Positions 1 through 8,173 of a DNA stretch of 64,000 nucleotides are shown here, piece after piece. The stretch comes from Enterococcus sp. DIV0212c (GTDB lineage Bacteria > Bacillota > Bacilli > Lactobacillales > Enterococcaceae). The notes beneath the pieces were generated by a model. That model searched no databases. It worked only from the letters and a program-made list of their open reading frames with translations, and was not told the DNA's origin. The translations under genes were made by a program, and so were the position numbers. The stretch is from positions 62,001 through 126,000 of the forward strand of contig NZ_JAFREN010000002.1 in the NCBI RefSeq assembly GCF_017377505.1. Reading direction: 5' to 3'. Positions within the stretch are counted from its first letter, which is position 1, and every line of letters starts with the position of its first letter.

Positions 1-285
1 AGCGGTAACTATTTTGCTCAAGCCTCTCAGACGAATCAGCAACAGATGCAAGAAAAACAAAACCAACAAAATGCTCAAGGATCAACTGACACTTGGACTT
101 GTCCACAATGCGGAACTGAAAATAACGGTAAATTCTGTTCTAATTGCGGGACACCTAAACCTACAGATGAAAAACCAAAATTAGAAATGAAGTGTAGCGA
201 ATGCAGCGAAGTCGTTGATTTATCAAACGGCATTCCAAAATTCTGTCCACATTGTGGTAAACCGTTCCAAGGAATTCCTTTATAA
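1..285 (+). CDS. C-terminal end of SPFH-domain / zinc-ribbon protein (YdjI-like), partial
   Basis: The frame is open from base 1, so the N-terminus lies outside the window and the ATG at 46 is internal. What is visible is a Gln/Asn-rich linker followed by two zinc ribbons, with CPQC...CSNC and a second CSEC...CPHC set. This tail is typical of bacterial SPFH (band 7, 'virion core protein') proteins such as Bacillus YdjI. The next two genes match its usual partners: a TFIIB-type zinc-ribbon membrane protein and a TPM-domain protein. In Bacillus these belong to a SigW/PspA envelope-stress operon. The SPFH domain itself is not visible here, so the family call rests on the tail and the neighbours. 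Confidence 0.72.
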   Translation, partial: SGNYFAQASQTNQQQMQEKQNQQNAQGSTDTWTCPQCGTENNGKFCSNCGTPKPTDEKPKLEMKCSECSEVVDLSNGIPKFCPHCGKPFQGIPL

Positions 286-419
286 ATCAAAGAGATTAGG
301 GCTGGGCGACCGTGTCCTGCCCTTTTTCTATCTAATATCCTATCAATTTCTTAGAGCTAAAGCTTCAAGAATTGAAGGCTTTAAAAATAAGTCTAATTTT
401 ACCGAAGAAAGGAACAATC

Positions 420-1592
420 ATGACGGATACATTTACACACAAATGCCCAAACTGCGGCGGTCCTTTATTATTTGATCCTAAAGATCAAAAGTTCCATTGT
501 GAATACTGTTTAAGTGTCTATACAGAAGATGAAGTCACCGCTTATGAAAAAGGTCAAAGAGAAGCACACTTAGAAACTAATTCTACTCAAACACCTGAAC
601 CAGAACTCACTTTTTCAGCTGAATCACAAGTTGACGAAATGACGAATGAGGAAAAAACCGCATTTAAAGAAGCAACTGGTACAGATGGAATGGCTGAAGA
701 TACTTTGGAAGGCGCAATGGAATTATTCAATTGCCCAAGTTGCGGCGCACAAATCGTCACTGAAGCAACTACTGCTGCTACATATTGTTATTACTGTCAC
801 AATCCAGTTGTTTTATCTGGACGCCTAAGCGGCAACTTTCTGCCTGAAAAAGTCCTACCTTTTGCAATAGAAAAAGAAGAAGCGGTTGAAAAGTTTTTAG
901 CTTGGACTAAGAAAAAATGGTTTATTCCAAAAGACTTTTTCAATAAAGAACAGATCGATAAAATGACAGGTGTCTACTTCCCTTATTGGGTTGTCGATGC
1001 TGAGGTTGACGGACAAATGAACGGAATGGGAACTGCGATCCGGATCTGGCGTGTCGGTGATATTGAATATACTGAAACAAAGCAATTCGACGTTGAACGC
1101 CAAGGTAAGATTTCATTTAAAGAATTGATCAAAAACGCTCTATCTAAAAATGTACAACAAAAAATGGTCGAAACAGTCCAGCCCTTCCTATTAGATAAAG
1201 CTGTTTCATTTAAAAGTCAATATCTAGCAGGATTTCAAGCAGAAAAACGTGATATTGAATATGAGGCGATCCAAAAAGCAATTCAAGATGAGTTAAAAAA
1301 TTATTCCGAATCTTTGCTAAGAGATACAGCTTCTGGCTACACTACTCTGACAAAATTACGAACAGATATTTCTTTTGATAGTGAAAAAAATCATTATATG
1401 CTACTACCGATTTGGGTAGTGACTTATCGCAGTAACGAGCAATCAAAAAAAGTTTATTACTATGCTATGAATGGACAAACAGGCAAAGTCAGCGGTATTT
1501 TACCTGTAAGTTATAAACGATTAGGCTTATTCACATTTGGTGTTTTTGCTTCAATTTTAGCTATTTTCCTGATTGGAGGATGGTTTATATGA
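420..1592 (+). CDS. TFIIB-type zinc-ribbon membrane protein (YdjG-like)
   Basis: I start this at the ATG at 420 (390 aa) because GAAAGGA sits just before it; an in-frame ATG at 372 has no such site. The N-terminus carries a CPNC...CEYC zinc ribbon, and a second CPSC...CYYC ribbon lies near residue 100. The middle is a soluble domain rich in aromatic residues, and the last ~25 residues form one hydrophobic helix, so the protein is probably tail-anchored. It resembles Bacillus YdjG. Its stop overlaps the start of the next gene (ATGA), which points to translational coupling in an operon with the SPFH gene upstream. Biochemical role unknown; an envelope-stress function is inferred from the family. 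Confidence 0.72.
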   Translation: MTDTFTHKCPNCGGPLLFDPKDQKFHCEYCLSVYTEDEVTAYEKGQREAHLETNSTQTPEPELTFSAESQVDEMTNEEKTAFKEATGTDGMAEDTLEGAMELFNCPSCGAQIVTEATTAATYCYYCHNPVVLSGRLSGNFLPEKVLPFAIEKEEAVEKFLAWTKKKWFIPKDFFNKEQIDKMTGVYFPYWVVDAEVDGQMNGMGTAIRIWRVGDIEYTETKQFDVERQGKISFKELIKNALSKNVQQKMVETVQPFLLDKAVSFKSQYLAGFQAEKRDIEYEAIQKAIQDELKNYSESLLRDTASGYTTLTKLRTDISFDSEKNHYMLLPIWVVTYRSNEQSKKVYYYAMNGQTGKVSGILPVSYKRLGLFTFGVFASILAIFLIGGWFI

Positions 1593-2389
1593 GAAAAATC
1601 GGTTTTAGTTTGTTTGCCTTTATTTTTCTACTATTTGGCTTTTCTTTAAATGTACAAGCTGCAGAAGATTCAGTTGATGACCAGGCCGCTCTTTTCACCT
1701 CAGAGGAGATCTCTCAGCTGAAAGATGCGATCACACCGATTGAAGCTAAGGCGAAAGCACGTGTTTTTATCGTGACGAATAACGATAACAATATGGATTC
1801 CACTAGATTTGCAGATTATTATATGCTTGATCGTATCGGAAAAAACAACAACGGCATTACCTTTTATCTGGACATGAACCAAAGAAAGTTCATTATATCC
1901 ACATCTGGAAATATGATCGATTATTTGACTGATAAAAGAATTGATCAAACGTTGGATGCTATCGAGCCTAATATGGTAGCTGGAAATTATTTCCTAGCTG
2001 CTCAAAGTTTCCTAGAAAAGACAAGTTATTATTTTGATCAAGGTGTTCCGGGCGGACATTACCGTGTGGATACTGAAACTGGAAAAATAACTCGTTATAA
2101 ATCTTTAACCACAACAGAAATCATTATTGCGTTTGTAGCGGCGAGCATTTTAAGTGGCATTTTCTTTGCTGTTAGTATTTCAAAATACCAGTTAAAATTT
2201 GGTACTTATAAGTACCCGTTTAGAGAAAAATCTAGCCTTAATTTAACTCGACGAAATGATATTTTAGTCAATTCGTTCGTTACTACTCGTCGCATCCCCA
2301 AAAATAATTCAAGCGGAGGTAGCGGTGGCGGAAGTAGCACCCACTCAACTGGCGGCGGATCATTTGGTGGCGGCGGTCGCAGTTTTTAA
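1589..2389 (+). CDS. TPM-domain secreted/membrane protein (YdjH/YgcG-like)
   Basis: The ATG at 1589 (266 aa) is preferred over 1580 because GGAGGA lies 8 bases before it. Residues 1-25 are a signal peptide ending in VQA-AE. Next comes a TPM domain (about residues 28-150) with the usual 'DDQAALFTSEEISQL' start, then one transmembrane helix near residue 180. A cytoplasmic tail ends in a Gly/Ser-rich segment (GGGSFGGGGRSF), typical of the YgcG/TPM family. It is the last gene of the SPFH - zinc ribbon - TPM operon and is followed by a strong terminator. TPM proteins are linked to membrane or photosystem repair in other organisms; the role here is not established. Confidence 0.78.
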   Translation: MRKIGFSLFAFIFLLFGFSLNVQAAEDSVDDQAALFTSEEISQLKDAITPIEAKAKARVFIVTNNDNNMDSTRFADYYMLDRIGKNNNGITFYLDMNQRKFIISTSGNMIDYLTDKRIDQTLDAIEPNMVAGNYFLAAQSFLEKTSYYFDQGVPGGHYRVDTETGKITRYKSLTTTEIIIAFVAASILSGIFFAVSISKYQLKFGTYKYPFREKSSLNLTRRNDILVNSFVTTRRIPKNNSSGGSGGGSSTHSTGGGSFGGGGRSF

Positions 2390-2401
2390 ACTACACAATC
2401 A

Positions 2402-2455
2402 AATCCTCATTCAAAAGAGTAGCTAGAATCCTCTTTTGAATGGGGATTTCTTTTT
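2402..2455 (+). terminator. Intrinsic terminator of the SPFH/TPM operon
   Basis: An 18-bp inverted repeat, AATCCTCATTCAAAAGAG against CTCTTTTGAATGGGGATT with one G-T pair, is followed by TCTTTTT. It begins 13 bases after the TPM stop codon. Confidence 0.88.
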
Positions 2456-2744
2456 GATTAACTAATGAAAATCTGATTATAAGTTATACCTTAGGCTATG
2501 ATTTCATCATTTAATCGTTTGACTATTCGCAACTTATTACTGCAGTGTTTTTTAATACCTATTAAAAATAAATGACACAACTACATCGAAAGCACTTTCA
2601 AACACATTTTTTTGTAAAATAGTTACATTTCAGTAAAAACCATCTTGTTATTTATTAATACACAAGGTAGTATATAATGAAATGCCCTACTAGGTTAAGT
2701 AGACGTTTTGTCATGAGATAAATTTATAAAGTGAGGAAATAAGA

Positions 2745-3290
2745 ATGAAAAAAATTCTATGTTTGGGAGTAGCAACATTATGCAGTCTATCCTTGGCAGC
2801 TTGCGGAGGAAATAATGGCTCTAAAGAAAACAAAAAATCCGAAAATAGTTCAGCTTCTAAAAAAATTCAAGAAAGTACCTATTTTAAAAACGATACCTTA
2901 AAAATAAATATGGCTACGCTTAAAATATTATCTACTGAAGTTTTACCAACTGATGAAAATCTTTTTAGAAAAAAACCTCAATTGGTAATTACCTACGAAG
3001 TAACGAATAATAGTGATGAGCCAATTTCTGCATCGACTATTTGGATTTCTTGTATGGGACTAACTCAGGATACTAAAAATACAACCATTAAATTAACAAT
3101 CGGCATGACTCCACAAGATGAAAAATTTATCCCCTACACTGAACATGAATTAGAGGATATCACTCCTAAAGGTATAGCAAAAGCAATCATTTCTTATGAC
3201 TTAGATGATACAGAAACACCAGTCCTTTTAAAAGCCACTCAAGGAATAGCTGGGAAAAAACTTGGAGAAAAAACAATCAACTTAAAATAA
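2745..3290 (+). CDS. DUF5067-like lipoprotein
   Basis: A 181-aa exported lipoprotein. The signal peptide ends in a lipobox (SLAAC, Cys at residue 20), followed by a Ser/Lys/Asn-rich tether to about residue 45. A C-terminal beta-rich domain resembles DUF5067/FxLYD-type domains of Firmicutes ('LVITYEVTNNSDEPISA'). GAGGAA precedes the ATG, and a TATAAT -10 box lies at 2673-2678, though I see no good -35 at the right distance. It is a single-gene unit with its own terminator. Such domains are thought to bind ligands or partners at the cell surface; the specific function is unknown. Confidence 0.7.
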   Translation: MKKILCLGVATLCSLSLAACGGNNGSKENKKSENSSASKKIQESTYFKNDTLKINMATLKILSTEVLPTDENLFRKKPQLVITYEVTNNSDEPISASTIWISCMGLTQDTKNTTIKLTIGMTPQDEKFIPYTEHELEDITPKGIAKAIISYDLDDTETPVLLKATQGIAGKKLGEKTINLK

Positions 3291-3308
3291 AATTTGAAGT
3301 TCATGCTT

Positions 3309-3358
3309 AAACATCGAGGCAGTCGCCATGAATCTGACGACCGCCTCGATGTTTCTAT
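3309..3358 (+). terminator. Intrinsic terminator after the lipoprotein gene
   Basis: A 12-bp perfect stem, AAACATCGAGGC and GCCTCGATGTTT, is extended inward by GTCG/CGAC-like pairing and followed by a short T-rich tail. Confidence 0.8.
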
Positions 3359-3412
3359 TTATAAAGCCCACTTTTGCTTGTCACTCATAATTTATGTTTA
3401 GCTTCAGCAAAA

Positions 3413-3435
3413 CAAAAAAAGGCTTCTCAGCCTTG
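3413..3435 (-). terminator. Terminator of the SRP RNA
   Basis: On the minus strand AAGGCT-GAGA-AGCCTT is followed by a run of T residues, placed just after the SRP RNA. Confidence 0.85.
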
Positions 3436-3451
3436 ATATAATCACATTCAA

Positions 3452-3539
3452 TTCAGACACATGGCGGCACCTACTTAGTGCTGCTTCCTTCCGGATCTGA
3501 CACGCTTCGTAAGCCCACCATTGTCCTAGCCTTTCGGCA
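3452..3539 (-). ncRNA. ffs: Signal recognition particle RNA, small bacterial type (4.5S)
   Basis: The minus strand contains the SRP RNA helix-8 core: GTCAGATCCGGAAGGAAGCA with the GGAA tetraloop and the internal loop that binds Ffh. The flanking arms GACAATGG and CCATGTGTC pair to close the rod. A TATACT -10 box (3546-3551) places the 5' end near 3539, and a terminator lies 20 bases past the 3' end. The RNA scaffolds Ffh (and FtsY docking) for co-translational membrane targeting. No Alu domain is visible, so this is the short form expected in lactobacillales. Exact ends are estimated. Confidence 0.93.
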
Positions 3540-3571
3540 AGATTTAGTATACCGCATTTTTTGATGCTTGG

Positions 3572-4084
3572 CTAGTCTTTCTGTTGATTTTTTAAAAGTT
3601 TCTTTTTTTCTCGTAGTTTTCTAAAGAAATTTGACAATAATTTCCCGCATTCTTCCTCTAAAATACCTGACTCTACATAAGCAATGTGGTTGAACCGTTC
3701 ATCTTCTAATAAATTCATCAAAGTACCCGCAGTTCCACCTTTTGGATCTTTTGCTCCATAATACACTTCATCGACTCTAGAGAGGATCATAGCTCCGCTA
3801 CACATCGGACACGGTTCTAGCGTGACAAACATTTGCGCACGCTCTAAACGCCAATTGTCCACTGCATCGCAAGCTTGTTTGATTGCAAACATTTCAGCAT
3901 GAGCTGTAGCATCCTGACTTTCTTCTCTGAGATTATGCCCACGACCTATGATTTTGCCATCTAATACAACAATGGCTCCAATTGGTACTTCTTTCATGGA
4001 CTCAGCTTTTTTAGCTTCTATGATGGCTTCCATCATAAACTTTTCTTTTTCTTCTATTGTTAGACTGCTCGTCTTTTCGTTCAA
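3572..4084 (-). CDS. tadA: tRNA-specific adenosine deaminase TadA
   Basis: This enzyme deaminates A34 to inosine in tRNA-Arg(ACG). The zinc-binding deaminase signature is complete: HAE at residues 62-64 (the Glu is the proton shuttle) and PCPMC at 91-95. I prefer the TTG at 4084 (170 aa), which has AGGCGG upstream; an in-frame ATG at 4102 lacks a clear ribosome binding site, and the exact start is uncertain. The gene sits directly upstream of the SRP RNA on the same strand, a common arrangement in Enterococcus and relatives. Confidence 0.92.
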   Translation of the reverse strand: MNEKTSSLTIEEKEKFMMEAIIEAKKAESMKEVPIGAIVVLDGKIIGRGHNLREESQDATAHAEMFAIKQACDAVDNWRLERAQMFVTLEPCPMCSGAMILSRVDEVYYGAKDPKGGTAGTLMNLLEDERFNHIAYVESGILEEECGKLLSNFFRKLREKKKLLKNQQKD

Positions 4085-4164
4085 GCAATTTCCGCCTCTC
4101 ATTTATTGTAATCATTAAACGTTTACACCTTATTTATGGTACAATAAATCGGTGAGGTGTGTCT

Positions 4165-5019
4165 ATGACTATTGAAGAATTAGTTGAATTATATCCTACT
4201 GGCAAAATCCAGCAAACAAAAGCAAAAAATAATGACCTTTCATTGCTGATCGACGGAAAATACTTTATCCTTGCCAGAGACTCATTGCAGGAAACCGAAA
4301 TTCGATTGCTAGAAAAATTATTTCCATCAAAATCATATTTAGTCAATCAAAAAAAGCATCCTTGGTTTGGCTACCTATTTGATCAAACTGCTATAGAAAT
4401 AGATGGAACTTTTCGTGTAATGCAATTTAAAATCAAAAAACCAAAAGCTTTTTTACAACTCGAATGGGAAAATAGCATCAAAGAAATGTTCCCTAACCTT
4501 GCAGATTTCTTTTTTATCAGCGAAAATGATGGCGCTTTAATTGAACGTTATGACAAAAACCATTATACCTTAGAGGAATTACAAAGCATATTTTTAACTT
4601 TAGATGCTGATTTCGACTCTTCGACTCTTATCTATGTGGGTAATTTTTTCCCAGCAAATGAGCACTTGTCTACACTATTTCAAGAAGAGCAGCAGATTTT
4701 TAAATTAGAAGCAGAAAATCTTCGTGGACAATCAACTTTTGCCTTAAGTGATGTTGCGTTACATTATTTCACAAAAGATGCGATGGCCAAAAGTTCGATT
4801 ATTCAAACTTTTGAAAAACAGCTCATTTTAACAAACGAAATCCAGCAAATCATTCTTTCACTTTGGCGTAATCAAGGCAATATTAGTTCAACTGCTAAAG
4901 ATTTATACATGCATCGCAATACCCTCCATTATCGATTAGAAAAATTTTACGAACAAACATCTCTTTCGTTAAAACGGATGGATGATCTTGTTTTTTGTTA
5001 TTTATTGATCACAAAATAA
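4165..5019 (+). CDS. PucR/CdaR-type helix-turn-helix regulator
   Basis: A 284-aa protein. The ATG at 4165 is preceded by GGTGAGGTG and is favoured over the GTG at 4159. The last ~55 residues form the PucR C-terminal HTH ('NISSTAKDLYMHRNTLHYRLEKF'), the domain of purine-catabolism and sugar-diacid regulators. The first ~220 residues carry no sensory domain that I recognise. It is divergent from tadA and monocistronic, with a strong terminator after it. Targets cannot be inferred from the neighbours. Confidence 0.75.
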   Translation: MTIEELVELYPTGKIQQTKAKNNDLSLLIDGKYFILARDSLQETEIRLLEKLFPSKSYLVNQKKHPWFGYLFDQTAIEIDGTFRVMQFKIKKPKAFLQLEWENSIKEMFPNLADFFFISENDGALIERYDKNHYTLEELQSIFLTLDADFDSSTLIYVGNFFPANEHLSTLFQEEQQIFKLEAENLRGQSTFALSDVALHYFTKDAMAKSSIIQTFEKQLILTNEIQQIILSLWRNQGNISSTAKDLYMHRNTLHYRLEKFYEQTSLSLKRMDDLVFCYLLITK

Positions 5020-5025
5020 AAAAAA

Positions 5026-5080
5026 GAGTGAGCCTGGAACAAAACTGATTTTTAGTTTTGTCCCAGGCTCACTCTAAATA
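5026..5080. terminator. Bidirectional intrinsic terminator
   Basis: A long stem pairs AGAGTGAGCCTGGAACAAAAC with the matching GTTTTGTCCCAGGCTCACTCT, with A-rich and T-rich flanks on the two sides. It serves the regulator gene on the left and the convergent small membrane gene on the right. Confidence 0.88.
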
Positions 5081-5088
5081 TTATTTTT

Positions 5089-5424
5089 TTACATCATCTC
5101 TTCAACAAAACTGACTAAACGATCTTTCAAGTTCTCTGTGTTGTCTTTTAAAGATTCTCCGTAAGAAGAGATTTTTTTTCTACCATCTTTGACTTTGCCT
5201 AAAACATTCATCATAGAATCAAGCTCATCATCAGATAAATCATCTACAATTCCAAGCAATTTTTCATTGCCGCCAAATTTATCGTTCACAAATTTTTTCG
5301 CTTTAAAACGATTTGATACATGATACACTTTTTTGACGATTTTCTCAGACGCAATCACTGCAACCGATACACCGGCTACCGCAGCAATACTTAAACCAAT
5401 ACTGATTTTTGTTGATGTTTTCAT
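5089..5424 (-). CDS. Small membrane-anchored protein of unknown function
   Basis: The ATG at 5424 (111 aa) has AAGGAG at good spacing. A longer reading to 5466 has no such site. Residues 1-25 form a single hydrophobic segment (ISIGLSIAAVAGVSVAVIA). The rest is charged and predicted helical ('DDLSDDELDSMMNVLGKVK'), ending in KDRLVSFVEEMM. This looks like a membrane-tethered cytoplasmic or extracellular helical domain. I do not recognise a named family. The next gene upstream on the strand is the YugP-like protease, with a gap of 85 bases. Confidence 0.6.
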   Translation of the reverse strand: MKTSTKISIGLSIAAVAGVSVAVIASEKIVKKVYHVSNRFKAKKFVNDKFGGNEKLLGIVDDLSDDELDSMMNVLGKVKDGRKKISSYGESLKDNTENLKDRLVSFVEEMM

Positions 5425-5509
5425 TCTTGTCAGCTCCTTCTTACTATCTATACTTAATGATACCACACTCTTAAAAATTGAGGTAATAAAACAAAATCAT
5501 GCGTAGTTT

Positions 5510-6214
5510 TTAATCCCTACGATTGTTTCCGCCAAATAAAATAACCAGACGAAGTAGCTGTAAAAATGTTGCCAGGGCTGCCGCCACATAAGTCAACGCC
5601 GCCGCAAATAAAACTTTTCTAGCCATTGGAACTTCTTCTTCAGTCAAAATATTTCCATCTGACAAAATTTTCAAGGCTCTCCTTGAGGCATTAAATTCTA
5701 CTGGTAAAGTCACCAATTGAAAAAGTAATGCCAACGAAAAAGCTAAGATTCCAATATTAATCAACGTTTGATTCCAACTAAGCAACACACCAACCAAAAT
5801 AATTGGAAATGACAATGCAGACCCAAAGTTCGCTACTGGAACGATTGCTGCACGAATTTTTAATGGACTATATCCAGTATGATCTTGCACCGCATGCCCA
5901 CATTCATGTGCCGCTACGCCAATTGCAGCAACGGATGTTGATTGAGCTGTGGCTTCAGATAAACTTAATATCTTAGTTCCTGAATTGTAATTATCAGTCA
6001 AATCTCCAGCAATTTGCTGAACACCAACATTATTTATTTGCTCTTTTTCCAAAATAAATTGAGCTGCTTTGGTGCCTGTCACATTATTTCGACTTTGGAT
6101 TTTATCGTATTTTTTAAACGTACTATTTACGTAAGCTGATGCAGCCATCGATATCAATAAGCCGACAATGACTAATATATAAGTTGGATCAAATATACCA
6201 TAAAAAGGCATCAT
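5510..6214 (-). CDS. YugP-type membrane zinc metallopeptidase
   Basis: A 234-aa integral membrane protein with HECGH at residues 103-107, the HExxH zinc and catalytic motif. An N-terminal helix (residues 11-27) and three or more hydrophobic helices in the C-terminal half complete the YugP/'zinc metallopeptidase' (PF04298) layout, and the length is normal for the family. GGGGGAATG precedes the start, and an adjacent ATG at 6211 is equally possible. The substrate is unknown in the family; a role in membrane protein quality control is only a guess. Confidence 0.85.
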   Translation of the reverse strand: MMPFYGIFDPTYILVIVGLLISMAASAYVNSTFKKYDKIQSRNNVTGTKAAQFILEKEQINNVGVQQIAGDLTDNYNSGTKILSLSEATAQSTSVAAIGVAAHECGHAVQDHTGYSPLKIRAAIVPVANFGSALSFPIILVGVLLSWNQTLINIGILAFSLALLFQLVTLPVEFNASRRALKILSDGNILTEEEVPMARKVLFAAALTYVAAALATFLQLLRLVILFGGNNRRD

Positions 6215-6396
6215 TTTTTCATTCCCCCTATTCTTTTCTATATTGTATCATGAGTTTCTAAAAAAAGTGTAACCATACCTTGATTAATTTATGAACTCTA
6301 TCTATGACTCGCTAACAAAACTGTCACATTATTTTAAGTCATTTCAATGGTATCCTTACTAAAAAAAAGGCATACTACAGATAAGGAGTGAATACA

Positions 6397-6759
6397 TTGA
6401 AAAAAACACTATTTTTTATTCTACCATTTATACTATTAACTTTTGGTGTCTGGTTTGGTTATGACTACTACTACGGAGGAAAAGACTACTATACTCGTAT
6501 CATCACACCAGGAAAAGTCGTAACTGGAAAATTCACAAACGGTGAAAAATATATAGAATATGACTACACGCAAACTGCCTTTAATAAAGATGGCGAAAAA
6601 AATGTACAAACACTGAGAGAAATCAGAAACAAACCTTTACGTATCAATGCATACCTAAAATTAAAAGTGAATCCTCGAAAAGGTGTGATCAGTTGGGAAG
6701 AAGTCGCTGAAAAAAATGTTCCAAAAAAAGCTCTAAAGCAATTGGTTGATCAATCCTAG
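6397..6759 (+). CDS. YxeA-family (DUF1093) secreted protein
   Basis: A small protein of 120 aa. The TTG at 6397 lies 8 bases after AAGGAG and is preferred to the GTG at 6388, which would sit inside that site. An N-terminal hydrophobic segment (residues 4-21) is followed by a compact beta-rich domain with the YxeA pattern 'YYTRI...YDYTQTAFNKDGEKN...LRINAYLKLKVN'. It is probably exported and membrane-anchored. Family members are often next to bacteriocin-immunity or ABC genes; here it stands alone. Function unknown. Confidence 0.8.
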   Translation: MKKTLFFILPFILLTFGVWFGYDYYYGGKDYYTRIITPGKVVTGKFTNGEKYIEYDYTQTAFNKDGEKNVQTLREIRNKPLRINAYLKLKVNPRKGVISWEEVAEKNVPKKALKQLVDQS

Positions 6760-6830
6760 GAAAAATATGAAAAAGCGATTGGGACATAACTCTATACGTC
6801 ATAACCCAATCACTTGAAATTTAGATAAAA

Positions 6831-6883
6831 GAGGAGACAAAAGTCATTTCTTCGGAAATAGCACTTTTGTCTCCTCCTATTTT
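6831..6883. terminator. Bidirectional terminator between YxeA-like gene and nucleoid-associated gene
   Basis: AGGAGACAAAAGT pairs with ACTTTTGTCTCCT around a TTCTTCGGAAA apex, with T-rich flanks on both strands. A weaker hairpin (GATTGGG / CCCAATC) lies just before it at 6778-6812. Confidence 0.82.
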
Positions 6884-6884
6884 T

Positions 6885-7889
6885 TTATAGCTGGTTACTG
6901 ATTTTCTCGATATTTTTCAAAACGATGGAAACAGTTCCATCTGGATTATTCACAAACTCGATCAAATCACCATTTCGATAAACTTCGATTGGTACAATCA
7001 GTTCTATTCCATTACTCATTTTCAACTTTTGTTTACCGAATTTTTTTTCAGATATTTCTCTCGCTTCTCTAACAGGCGGCGTTTTATCTACAAACTTTGA
7101 TTCGTTGACTTCTTCTTGATAAGCCATTCGCGCTGAAACATTTTCTTTAAAAACCAATTCAGCAACTTGTTCGTTATCGATCGTTCCAGTTTCTTCAATA
7201 CTTTCATAAACCGCTTCTTTCACAGAAGCAATCAGCTCAAATTCATCTTCATTAAACTTTTTGCCGATTCGTTTCACTGCTTTTTTGATTTCTTTCATAT
7301 TTTCTTCTATAGAAGGCGCAGGTTGTGATTCGATCACTTTCTCTGAAAAGTACCAAACTTTTTCTCCAGAAAATTCATAGCGTTTTTCTAATAGCTCATA
7401 CGCTAACGTATCTAGATTTACTGTCATTCCTTCGTCTGGTTTTTGTGATTTTGATGGTAAGATTGCTCGATTGATGATCAGCTTATTGTAGACCGCGTCA
7501 TCTTCATAGTCCACGTAATGCGTATAACTTTCTTTGTAATTCAATTTGATCATGGCTAAATGCATCACTGTATCTAGTTCATACAAAACAAAAAGAACGT
7601 CTGCGCTCGGCGCATCTTCACTACCAGAATAAACATCATACCAATGTTGAGCCAATTGTTGGCTTTTTTGAATAAAATCATTGGGAATTCCACGCATTTT
7701 ATCTACAAACGAGCTTTCTTCTGCTAAAATCCCCGTTTTAGTTTGCGCGGTTGAAAGCTTTGTAATTTTGCTCGTTAAGTAAACCCGGATGTATTCTGTA
7801 GTTAAATCAAGTTCTTTCGCTGAAAATACTGGAGTCCCAGTTTCACGATCAATAATGTGTAAAATTGCACTTTTTAAATAAATATCCAT
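6885..7889 (-). CDS. Nucleoid-associated protein (NdpA/YejK family, PF04245)
   Basis: A 334-aa soluble protein, full length for the '37-kDa nucleoid-associated protein' family. It opens with 'AILHIIDRETGTPVFSAKELDL', typical of this family, and ends with a domain carrying 'SNGIELIVPIEVYRNGDLIEFVNNPDGTVSI'. In E. coli YejK is a nucleoid-associated protein and binds topoisomerases. In Gram-positive genomes it is often a stand-alone gene, as here. No DNA-binding motif can be pointed to directly. Confidence 0.8.
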   Translation of the reverse strand: MDIYLKSAILHIIDRETGTPVFSAKELDLTTEYIRVYLTSKITKLSTAQTKTGILAEESSFVDKMRGIPNDFIQKSQQLAQHWYDVYSGSEDAPSADVLFVLYELDTVMHLAMIKLNYKESYTHYVDYEDDAVYNKLIINRAILPSKSQKPDEGMTVNLDTLAYELLEKRYEFSGEKVWYFSEKVIESQPAPSIEENMKEIKKAVKRIGKKFNEDEFELIASVKEAVYESIEETGTIDNEQVAELVFKENVSARMAYQEEVNESKFVDKTPPVREAREISEKKFGKQKLKMSNGIELIVPIEVYRNGDLIEFVNNPDGTVSIVLKNIEKISNQL

Positions 7890-8066
7890 CTGTCATTCTC
7901 CCTTTTCTTAAGCCCTATTTAGTCTACCCGAAAGAAACAAAAAAGCCAACTATTTTATTGACAAAAAAATGGAATACACTCGTTAACACCTAGTAATTGT
8001 ACACATCCAGATGGCTAAAGTTGAGTGGAAAATATTTACTTGGTTTCACTTCCCATGCTATCTATA

Positions 8067-8142
8067 GAAAAAAACATACTAAGTCCAGCGGGAAACTCAT
8101 TCGTCAATGACTTTCTCTGCTAAAGCTTAGTATGTTTTTAAT
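8067..8142 (-). terminator. Terminator of the trehalose PTS gene
   Basis: On the minus strand AAAAACATACTAAG pairs with CTTAGTATGTTTTT. The loop is long, with an inner hairpin, and the 3' arm runs into TTTTTTC. Confidence 0.75.
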
Positions 8143-8173
8143 ACTTGAACATAATAGTTAATTTTTCTTGTGA

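Noticed and set aside
1580..1588. Upstream ATG at 1580 as the TPM gene start
   Set aside because: It overlaps the GGAGGA ribosome binding site that serves the ATG at 1589.
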